Source: a virus. From it: 35,488 nt of DNA. The notes beneath the pieces are model-generated. The model was given only the letters and a program-made list of their open reading frames with translations. It ran no database searches and was not told where the DNA came from. The stretch lies in the IMG/VR virus record IMGVR_UViG_3300025617_000059, positions 1-35,488 of that record. One strand, given 5' to 3'. How positions within the stretch are numbered: the stretch's first letter is position 1; the number at the start of each line of letters is the position of its first letter. Made by a program: the position numbers and the translations under genes. Positions 30,334 to 35,488 of the stretch are shown here, piece after piece.

Positions 30334-30535
30334 AGATCAAGCAGCTCTGGAGTTCATCAAGACGTACATCGATTCCAAGGGGTACGCACCAAACTTTGCA
30401 GAGATCATGGAAGCAGTTGGCGAGAGATCAAAGGCCGGTATCTCTAGGTCACTGGAGCGGCTAGAGAGCAACAAGTTGATTGCGCGTAGTGCTGGTGTTG
30501 CTCGCTCAATTCGCGTGCTAGAATCAAGTTACTAG
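30323..30535 (+). CDS. LexA-type DNA-binding domain protein without peptidase
   Basis: The protein has 70 residues from the ATG at 30323 (GGGGGAA upstream). The sequence FIKTYIDSKGYAPNFAEIMEAVG, then AGISRSLERLESNKLIAR and a short end, matches the N-terminal winged helix of LexA (PF01726). The Ser-Lys peptidase half of LexA is absent, so it cannot self-cleave. It might occupy host SOS-type operators or regulate phage promoters. It is the last gene of the rightward operon, 55 bases before the terminator. Confidence 0.75.
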   Translation: MTSKDQAALEFIKTYIDSKGYAPNFAEIMEAVGERSKAGISRSLERLESNKLIARSAGVARSIRVLESSY

Positions 30536-30563
30536 CGCTCCTCACTCCCGCTAGTTTCCCTCA

Positions 30564-30583
30564 GCCGGTTCAAGCTAACCGGC
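30564..30583 (+). other. Upstream hairpin of the tandem 3'-end structure
   Basis: A 7-bp inverted repeat GCCGGTT/AACCGGC with a 6-base loop lies between the last early gene and the strong terminator. It has no T tract. It could stabilise the transcript end or slow polymerase before the main terminator. Confidence 0.5.
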
Positions 30584-30588
30584 ACCCC

Positions 30589-31146
30589 TCAGCCCCTCTT
30601 CGGAGGGGCTTCTTTTATTAGGCGCATCTGAATCTTTGATTGTTTATCCTGGTTGAACCTCGCTGCCTTGCGCCGGTTCTGTCTCTTGGTGAGGATCTGT
30701 ACATTGCCAGGCACGTCGAGGCCGCAGACCTGAGCATGGATCAAAGGGATGATGTGATCGATCTCGTGCTTCACACCAGTATCGATAGATAGCAGCTGTG
30801 CCTCAAGTCGTAGCCGCCGTAATTCCTTAACGCCTTGACTGGTTGCGACTCTTGCGTTTCTCTCAAAATATCTGCGACGCGCAACGCCTTGCTTGTGGTT
30901 TGCTGATTGAGCATAGCGCTTGGCTCTGTCTCTTTTATACTGGCGGTAGGCTTCGTCTCCGTAGTCTTGCCAGTAGCCTTGCTTCGTTCGCTCTCGATTG
31001 CGTATGCGTAGACATTCGCGGCAGTTCTTGTTCTTAGCGAATCGCTCCGACAGATGACCATACTTGCATGGCTTGCCGGTGAAATAGTAAGTAACACCTT
31101 GCCTAAGCGCCTCTGCCTGGGACGCCGGAAATTTCTTTTTCTCCAT
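30589..31146 (-). CDS. HNH endonuclease
   Basis: The 185-residue protein has an N-terminal zinc-type cluster (Cys27, His31, Cys42, Cys45) in GKPCKYGHLSERF...NCREC. A long basic helical region follows, then the HNH/beta-beta-alpha motif HEIDHIIPL (His127, Asp130, His131) with GLDVPGNVQIL and Asn157. The combination is typical of free-standing phage HNH proteins. It is the last gene of the leftward lysis segment, and its stop lies in the terminator hairpin of the opposing operon. It may be a homing-type element, or assist packaging or DNA processing as some HNH proteins near terminases do. Confidence 0.85.
   Translation of the reverse strand: MEKKKFPASQAEALRQGVTYYFTGKPCKYGHLSERFAKNKNCRECLRIRNRERTKQGYWQDYGDEAYRQYKRDRAKRYAQSANHKQGVARRRYFERNARVATSQGVKELRRLRLEAQLLSIDTGVKHEIDHIIPLIHAQVCGLDVPGNVQILTKRQNRRKAARFNQDKQSKIQMRLIKEAPPKRG
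30591..30619 (+). terminator. Strong intrinsic terminator of the rightward early operon
   Basis: An 8-bp stem AGCCCCTC/GAGGGGCT closes a TTCG tetraloop (the extra-stable C-UUCG-G type), followed by TCTTTTATT. It ends the rightward operon. The final codons of the convergent HNH gene lie inside it. Confidence 0.9.
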
Positions 31147-31159
31147 TGTCCCGTCTCAT

Positions 31160-31546
31160 TCAGTAAGACCAGATAGTCGGTCGGGGGAATCCGTCGTCAG
31201 TTTCGAGATCATCTAGGTGCAGGAACCTAGAACCGTAGGAACCTTTCTGTGCAATCCCTACGCCGGTGAAGCCATGCCCTAGTGCTACACACAGCAGCTT
31301 GTAGGCATCTTCGCCATAAATGGCGACGTCTGCTGCATGACCAGTTGTATGCGCTCCAGGCTTTGACTTCCTTGCCTCGATCGGATGATGCGGGCAGCGG
31401 TATCCTGAAGTGATCACCATTGGCTGACCCCAATCGGCGCGCAAGCTGGTCAGCTTCTCCATGAAGTCAGGGTCCATGCCGTCTTCGTTGCAGCCACATT
31501 GGCAGCGCATCTCATCTTGTGTGAAGTAGGGTGACTCCCAGCTCAC
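31160..31546 (-). CDS. Endolysin, peptidase M15 family
   Basis: The 128-residue single-domain protein starts with GTG overlapping the preceding stop (GTGA). The zinc site pattern of M15 (PF08291-type) is present: GAHTTGHAADV with His66 and Asp73, and the third ligand in SRFLHLDD (His110). Early segments FTQDEMRCQCGC and ITSGYRCP are typical of the family. It has no signal peptide, so release requires the neighbouring holin. It cleaves peptide bonds in the cell-wall stem peptide (carboxypeptidase or L-Ala-D-Glu type), causing lysis. Confidence 0.9.
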   Translation of the reverse strand: MSWESPYFTQDEMRCQCGCNEDGMDPDFMEKLTSLRADWGQPMVITSGYRCPHHPIEARKSKPGAHTTGHAADVAIYGEDAYKLLCVALGHGFTGVGIAQKGSYGSRFLHLDDLETDDGFPRPTIWSY

Positions 31547-31683
31547 GACTCATCCTTCTTGGGCTTGAACGGACCTTTGCCGGCCTTCATCTGAGCATAG
31601 ACCTTTGCGTTGATAGTGCTTTTCTTTTTGGACCGTGACTTGCCGGCTGCCTTACGCTTATTCATGTTTTCATACAGACTCAT
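31543..31683 (-). CDS. Small basic conserved phage protein (46 residues)
   Basis: The ATG at 31683 overlaps the holin stop (ATGA); the TGA at 31545 overlaps the endolysin GTG (GTGA). The product MSLYENMNKRKAAGKSRSKK then INAKVYAQMKAGKGPF is very rich in Lys and Ser. I recall a widespread tiny family in marine phages beginning MSLYxNINKRKxAGTSRSK. Its function is unknown, and its conserved place near structural or lysis genes suggests a real role. It is easily missed because of its length. Confidence 0.8.
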   Translation of the reverse strand: MSLYENMNKRKAAGKSRSKKKSTINAKVYAQMKAGKGPFKPKKDES

Positions 31684-32048
31684 TTTGATTTCCTCTTATC
31701 CATAAATCCTTCGACAGCACCGCCGCCAAAATAAAAACCCAAGATGATTAGCATTGCGTAGTTGATACTAAATTGCTCCATGACCTTGGTCACTGCGTCT
31801 GGGTCGCCTTGTCCTGAGATCGTCATGCCGAGGACCAGGACATAGCTGCTCAGAAATGTCAGGCCAAACATTAACGCCAGGTAACGCTGCGCCAATTTGA
31901 ATGGAGCGTATGCGGACAACAGGTCCGTCTTTGCCTTGGCCTTTGCCTGGATCTCTTCCTCTGTGCTGGTGTGCATTGAGTCGATAAGGTCCATCCCTTT
32001 CGAGATGACGTCCCCTGATCCCAGCATCTTGCTGATGACACTGAACAT
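31680..32048 (-). CDS. Holin
   Basis: The 122-residue protein has an amphipathic, charged N-terminal half (TEEEIQAKAKAKTDLLSAY) and two strong membrane helices: RYLALMFGLTFLSSYVLVLG (~54-73) and YAMLIILGFYFGGGAVEGF (~97-115), ending in basic residues. The APFKLAQRYLAL...GFYFGGGA pattern matches the Holin_3TM/GTA-type holin family. It is encoded directly before the endolysin gene. It opens the inner membrane at lysis time. Confidence 0.85.
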   Translation of the reverse strand: MFSVISKMLGSGDVISKGMDLIDSMHTSTEEEIQAKAKAKTDLLSAYAPFKLAQRYLALMFGLTFLSSYVLVLGMTISGQGDPDAVTKVMEQFSINYAMLIILGFYFGGGAVEGFMDKRKSK

Positions 32049-32230
32049 TATGTGCCTCCTATATTGTGATCTGTCTGTATGCAGATCGAGTCGTAGTTAA
32101 TCTTGGGTTGCGGTGCAGTTGCCATGAAAAAATCTCTGGCCTCAAAGCAGTCCTCCATTGTCGGGTACACACCTTGCGGACCAACAATATATCTGTCCGC
32201 CTCCAATAAGATAACGAACAGAAACCACAT
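32048..32230 (-). CDS. Small protein with short hydrophobic N-terminus, lysis cassette
   Basis: The 60-residue protein starts MWFLFVILLEADRY, a short hydrophobic lead that may be a weak signal or anchor. Two Cys residues follow (EDCFEARDFF; YDSICIQTDHN) that could form a disulfide in the periplasm. I recall similar small phage proteins ending in an ICIQTD-like motif. Position before the holin suggests a lysis accessory, but no spanin lipobox is visible. The start is supported by GAGGAT upstream. Confidence 0.6.
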   Translation of the reverse strand: MWFLFVILLEADRYIVGPQGVYPTMEDCFEARDFFMATAPQPKINYDSICIQTDHNIGGT

Positions 32231-32231
32231 C

Positions 32232-32948
32232 TTACAGATCCTCTTCCATTAATACTGCATTGAGATAGATCGATAACTCGTTCTCGCTGCTGCTGCTCTT
32301 TGCCTCGATGGTAAAGTCAGTCTTTGGCGGCACTCTGAATGGGCGCACCAGACTGTAGTTCACATTGGTGGCAAAGGTTGCTTCCCAAAATCTGACCTGT
32401 CGGCCAGTGCTGCTGCGAGTCAACGCCCTACTAAATAGATACTTATTTGGATTGACTGTGCCTGACGTGAACTGTGCAGTGAATATGTACAGTGAGTGGT
32501 CGGCTGGCACTGTATAGATTAAGCCTTGGTCACTGCCTAGTTCCGCCTCAATGTATGCGTGTACTGTGGCATTGTTTGTGATTGAAATGGCGCCAGCGTT
32601 AGTGCCAGACAGAATGACTGCCGAGTTGATTCGGTAGAACTGGATATTGGATGCGACTGGTGTTGTGCCTGATAGTGTCACGATGTCGTTGATAACTTCG
32701 TAATCGGTATTGAGTCCTTGGATCAAGATCGACATGGTGTCGGCAGCAGAGGTCGACACGCAGCTCAGTGTCACCATCTCAGATGGGAACTGGTAGACAC
32801 CGCCGCCGTTGTTGAACACAGTTTCATATATTGTGCCGATGGTGCGATTGAATCCAAACAAATCGACAGCTTGTGCGCTGGAGTCTCGACGGTGTGCGAT
32901 TTCTAGCATCGCGTCCGGGGACGTAATTGCTGAATTAAAATATCCCAT
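32232..32948 (-). CDS. Beta-rich virion/tail protein of unknown function
   Basis: The 238-residue protein consists mostly of beta strands: NNGGGVYQFPSEMVTLSCVS near residues 46-65, YTVPADHSLYIFTAQFTSGT, FWEATFATNVNYSL, and a final ELSIYLNAVLMEEDL. I recall similarly sized proteins in marine podoviruses annotated as virion structural. The jelly-roll-like pattern suggests a small capsid or tail attachment. The start overlaps the preceding stop by one base. Function is unproven. Confidence 0.6.
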   Translation of the reverse strand: MGYFNSAITSPDAMLEIAHRRDSSAQAVDLFGFNRTIGTIYETVFNNGGGVYQFPSEMVTLSCVSTSAADTMSILIQGLNTDYEVINDIVTLSGTTPVASNIQFYRINSAVILSGTNAGAISITNNATVHAYIEAELGSDQGLIYTVPADHSLYIFTAQFTSGTVNPNKYLFSRALTRSSTGRQVRFWEATFATNVNYSLVRPFRVPPKTDFTIEAKSSSSENELSIYLNAVLMEEDL

Positions 32949-33382
32949 TAGTTACTTGCCTCACTGATTGCCCAGAGAAACGCTGCAATGACAGCGAGCG
33001 TTGTCAGTACACCACCGACAATGATGGCGATGTCGATGTACAGTTTCTTCTTGCGCTGCGCTTCACGCACCTGTGCGATCTTGGCTTGCTTCTCTTGCTC
33101 GCGTCGATCCTGAACGAACTTTTCGTATGCGTTCCAGTGGCCGGTCCACATCAGCATCTCTTTGATCTCGGCCCACTTCTGATCCAGCTCAACCTTGGCA
33201 GCGTAGAGTTCCAAATCAGATTTCTCTGGGCTGTCACCGGCTGACTTCTCGACAGCTTGCTTGGCTGACAGCATCTTGCCGATGCCAGCAAAGATCTCTG
33301 AGATCTCACCAGCATTTTGAGCAGCGGTTTTGACAACGGCATAGCTCGCATTGAAGGCGGCGATTGCCGTTAAGGGGTCCAT
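32948..33382 (-). CDS. Membrane-anchored conserved phage protein, lysis cassette
   Basis: The protein has 144 residues from the ATG at 33382 (AGGG upstream). The 26-residue longer frame is rejected. It opens MDPLTAIAAFNASYAVVKTA, followed by a charged helix and a second helix with the WTGHWNAYEKFVQDRREQEKQAK pattern (~90-112). A C-terminal membrane helix IAIIVGGVLTTLAVIAAFLW follows. I recall a marine phage family with the same build. It may be a spanin-like or holin-modulating protein. Function is uncertain. Confidence 0.65.
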   Translation of the reverse strand: MDPLTAIAAFNASYAVVKTAAQNAGEISEIFAGIGKMLSAKQAVEKSAGDSPEKSDLELYAAKVELDQKWAEIKEMLMWTGHWNAYEKFVQDRREQEKQAKIAQVREAQRKKKLYIDIAIIVGGVLTTLAVIAAFLWAISEASN

Positions 33383-33384
33383 AG

Positions 33385-33594
33385 CTACCCTGCAAACAAT
33401 CGTTTGATGGCGAGCGTGACTACCGACCCAAGAACTCCGGCTGACATCACGATCACCCACAAGCCACCTTTGCCTTGGTTGATTGCGGCGTTCACCTTGG
33501 TCATTTCTTCACGCAAGAGATGGATCTCTTTCATCAGGTTCTTTACGTCTGCTTGCAGCGCACCGAAATCTTTTGGATCAATCTCTTGGCTCAT
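33385..33594 (-). CDS. Small coiled-coil/membrane protein (XhlA-like, holin-associated)
   Basis: The protein has 69 residues from the ATG at 33594 (CGGAG upstream). An upstream ATG six codons earlier overlaps the previous gene and is less likely. The N-terminal two thirds are a heptad-rich coiled coil (LQADVKNLMKEIHLLREEM). After NQGKGG comes a membrane helix (LWVIVMSAGVLGSVVTLAI), then KRL. This is the layout of hemolysin XhlA-type and related holin-associated proteins. Confidence 0.65.
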   Translation of the reverse strand: MSQEIDPKDFGALQADVKNLMKEIHLLREEMTKVNAAINQGKGGLWVIVMSAGVLGSVVTLAIKRLFAG

Positions 33595-33598
33595 CGTC

Positions 33599-33787
33599 TT
33601 ACTCCGGCGCATCCTGAATCACCAACTCACCCGCCTCAACCTGACGCATGATTTCTGCGTAGTGGCGGTTTGCGGGGTCTAGTGGGACACCTAAAGATTG
33701 CCCATCAATAGTAGCCATAATTGCTGAGTTTTCTTGTGTATACGGGTCAACTACATATTGCGCTGAAGTAATGTTCATCTGTTCCAT
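33599..33787 (-). CDS. Small conserved phage protein, tail region
   Basis: The 62-residue protein starts MEQMNITSAQYVVDPYTQEN. The middle contains IMATIDGQSLGVPLDPANRH and the end is acidic (YAEIMRQVEAGELVIQ). I recall this as a family frequently next to tail-fibre genes in marine phages. There is no membrane segment. It begins right after the tail protein stop, so it is probably coupled. Function is unknown. Confidence 0.7.
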   Translation of the reverse strand: MEQMNITSAQYVVDPYTQENSAIMATIDGQSLGVPLDPANRHYAEIMRQVEAGELVIQDAPE

Positions 33788-34822
33788 TTATAACTCCGCA
33801 TCCGCTGTATATGAGTTAATGAATGTTGTACGGTTCCAAGTAAAATCAACGGGGCTAGAAGTGTTAATGGTTCCGCCTGTGTCACTTGTTGTTACCGTTG
33901 GGTTGGCTCGCATAGTTGTTGGAAATGAAAACCTAGCATCGTTTCCGCCAAAGTTATTTGCGTATCCATAATGGTTAGCGCAGGTAGTCGAGATATAATA
34001 GCGTCTGCAAAGTTGAAGCTCCTCACCAAAACTGCGGTGTTCAAATGGTGTGGCAACAGAGCCGACTTCTAGTTGGACTCCGGTGATTGCTACATAGTCA
34101 TTAGTTGATCCACCAAGACCCGGTATGTCTGAAGTTACCCAGTTAGTAGCATCGGCATTTTGCCAAGCTGATGTATTATAAGTACCACTAGTAAATCCAC
34201 TTGCGGCACCAAAATAAAATATTAACTGGAAGTCTCTAGTATTAGAGTTGTTGAAATTGTAAGAGGTATCTCCTGCTATTGTAGCTGTTTTATATTCCCA
34301 AGTGTCTGCGGCATTGATTGTGTAACTTGCTGATACGCTACGCTCTTGTGTTGTATTTTGGTTGTAAAAAACAACTGAGTAAGTGCCTGTTTGATTGGAC
34401 TTAACCCAAAACGACAATGTAATAGCTTTTGCGTCTGATGTACCGTAAGCCAAACTTTGCAAATCTTGACCTTCAAGGCGTGTGCGTAATGAGATTTCAT
34501 CCGCATTAGATGTACCCGCAGAAGTACAATCCATTTTGAATGAATATGCAAACCCAGATGGTGCATCAGTTGACTGGCTTAATGTCCATGTTCCTGTGTC
34601 TGTCTGAGAAGTCCATCTATCACAAGCGTAGTAACCATCAGTAGTAGTTACACCTGTCGCACTCGTCCCACGCTGTGCCACCTGCATCGCACCGTTGATA
34701 ATCAGGTTGCGTCTACCTAACGATGGTGACGCTGTGGTGACTACCGTACCTGTCTCAGCAGGGACACTCAGGTTTCCTGTGCCGTCAGCTTTCTTGATTG
34801 TGTTGACTAAGAGTTCGCTCAT
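33788..34822 (-). CDS. Tail protein with shared N-terminal module and carbohydrate-binding-like domain
   Basis: The 344-residue protein begins MSELLVNTIKKADGTG, nearly the same as the left-edge gene. A segment RRNLIINGAMQVAQRGTS follows (~36-53), a very common marine tail-protein signature. A beta-sandwich-like region comes next (AKAITLSFWVKSNQTGTYSV; DYVAITGVQLEVGSVATPFE; LCRRYYIST). This matches a recurring class of phage tail proteins with carbohydrate-binding-type domains. It likely binds host surface sugar. The start overlaps the upstream gene's stop (ATGA). Confidence 0.78.
   Translation of the reverse strand: MSELLVNTIKKADGTGNLSVPAETGTVVTTASPSLGRRNLIINGAMQVAQRGTSATGVTTTDGYYACDRWTSQTDTGTWTLSQSTDAPSGFAYSFKMDCTSAGTSNADEISLRTRLEGQDLQSLAYGTSDAKAITLSFWVKSNQTGTYSVVFYNQNTTQERSVSASYTINAADTWEYKTATIAGDTSYNFNNSNTRDFQLIFYFGAASGFTSGTYNTSAWQNADATNWVTSDIPGLGGSTNDYVAITGVQLEVGSVATPFEHRSFGEELQLCRRYYISTTCANHYGYANNFGGNDARFSFPTTMRANPTVTTSDTGGTINTSSPVDFTWNRTTFINSYTADAEL
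34779..34804. repeat. 26-bp direct repeat, copy 2
   Basis: Identical to 136-161; encodes part of the KKADGT module of the adjacent tail protein. Confidence 0.8.
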
Positions 34823-35488
34823 GATCCTACTCCGTACACCAATACAGTCCCACTTAGAGTCCCTGAACTAGCACTAATTTTCATGTACTTGACAACCCCT
34901 GTGGTTTGACTTCTAAACCCAATATTATAGAAGTAGCTGTGTAGATCACCACCGTGTCCGTAATGTGATTGTCCAAACCCGCCGTAACCTCTAGTGTTAT
35001 TAGTAGTTAGATTATCCGCCATAAGTGAAAAATTGCAGTTGTCTGTTGCTTCATTTCCCATATTAGTAGCAACCATGACTACATCGTCATTTGAACCCGA
35101 TCCTCCCGCACCGTCTTCAATCCTGTTATAACTGAAAGATGATTGTAAGCCACCGTCTGCTGAGAAGTTTGAAGTAGAAAACTCTATAAACACCTCATCA
35201 GACGCCGTACCTACCACAAGGTTTTGACCGATAATTTCGTATGACTGGTATCCAGTGGGTAGTTCAATTACTGTTCCAGTGGATACAGATGTCGATGACA
35301 ATAGCGGTTTACCCAAGAGAGACGCAGGGATTGTTCCAGTTAAATTGCCCGCAGGTATATCACTCGCACTCGTCAACACCGTCCCCGCCTCATCAGGCAA
35401 CGATAAAACTCTGTCAGTGTTTGAATTTGGGGCTTGTATTGTAAAAGTCCCTGTTCCGGAAGCGTTACCGGAAATCGCCACTTTAGAC
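34819..35488 (-). CDS. Modular tail protein (start codon cut by two bases at window edge)
   Basis: Reading from the window end gives xSKVAISGNASGTGTFTIQ. By comparison with the paralogue at 523-1170 (MSKVAIQGN), the ATG begins two bases beyond the window. Starting instead at an internal GTG (35481) is unlikely. The N-terminal module is followed by an ~150-residue beta-rich domain (STGTVIELPTGYQSYEIIGQ; EVFIEFSTSNF; YFYNIGFRSQTTG) unlike that of the paralogue. The two proteins therefore share the attachment module but differ in head. It is probably a minor fibre or tip protein. If the window ends are joined, an ATG is restored. Confidence 0.72.
   Translation of the reverse strand, partial: SKVAISGNASGTGTFTIQAPNSNTDRVLSLPDEAGTVLTSASDIPAGNLTGTIPASLLGKPLLSSTSVSTGTVIELPTGYQSYEIIGQNLVVGTASDEVFIEFSTSNFSADGGLQSSFSYNRIEDGAGGSGSNDDVVMVATNMGNEATDNCNFSLMADNLTTNNTRGYGGFGQSHYGHGGDLHSYFYNIGFRSQTTGVVKYMKISASSGTLSGTVLVYGVGS
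35365..35402. repeat. 38-bp perfect direct repeat, copy 2
   Basis: Identical to 1045-1082; lies in the shared N-terminal module of the right-edge tail gene. Confidence 0.85.

Noticed and set aside
1-35488. Prophage or temperate lifestyle
   Set aside because: No integrase, excisionase, attachment-site pair, repressor/Cro pair or host flanking gene is visible; small DNA-binding proteins alone do not show lysogeny.

Overview
The window is almost certainly the genome, or nearly all of it, of a short-tailed bacteriophage (podovirus), probably from an uncultured marine phage that infects a Gram-negative bacterium. The evidence is a terminase, a T7-type head-to-tail connector (portal), two tail tubular proteins, three or four large ejection proteins and a set of adhesins. 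Several small families are ones I recall mainly from marine phages. Genes are packed tightly, mostly joined by ATGA or GTGA stop/start overlaps. I see no ribosomal RNA, tRNA, CRISPR array, integrase, excisionase, CI-type repressor or insertion sequence. I also see no phage RNA polymerase and no DNA polymerase, so transcription and DNA synthesis must use host enzymes. Host identity cannot be fixed from the sequence.

Layout. A divergent control region lies at about 26977-27111. To its right a rightward early operon (27112-30535) carries a YqaJ/lambda-exonuclease-type recombinase nuclease, three small predicted DNA-binding proteins and eight small proteins of unknown function. It ends at a strong UUCG-loop terminator (30591-30619). 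To its left a leftward replication block runs: PD-(D/E)XK nuclease, single-stranded-DNA-binding protein, terminator, TOPRIM primase-helicase, an iteron array that may be the origin, a protein with an SSB-like C-terminal tip, and a winged-helix initiator. It is followed by a DnaA box, a DUF3310 protein and the terminase subunits.

The same leftward direction continues through the virion genes: small head-region proteins, portal, Bbp19-like protein, scaffold, major capsid protein (with its own promoter and flanking hairpins), tail tubular A and B, ejection proteins, main tail fibre, glycine-rich adhesin and modular tail proteins. It leaves the window at position 1 inside a tail gene. At the right end the same kind of tail genes enter, followed leftward by small membrane proteins, a holin, a 46-residue basic protein, an M15 peptidase endolysin and an HNH endonuclease. 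The gene order therefore fits a circular or circularly permuted map whose cut lies in the tail-fibre cassette. Joining the two ends recreates an ATG.

The most interesting items are: (1) a well-formed 74-residue gene (7712-7936) with its own ribosome binding site, lying wholly inside an ejection-protein gene in another frame; (2) an iteron array spanning the 3' end of the primase-helicase gene; (3) an SSB-type C-terminal peptide on a non-SSB replication-block protein; (4) repeated, possibly recombining, tail-fibre N-terminal modules at both window ends; and (5) a T7-like virion combined with an initiator/iteron, polymerase-free replication module.
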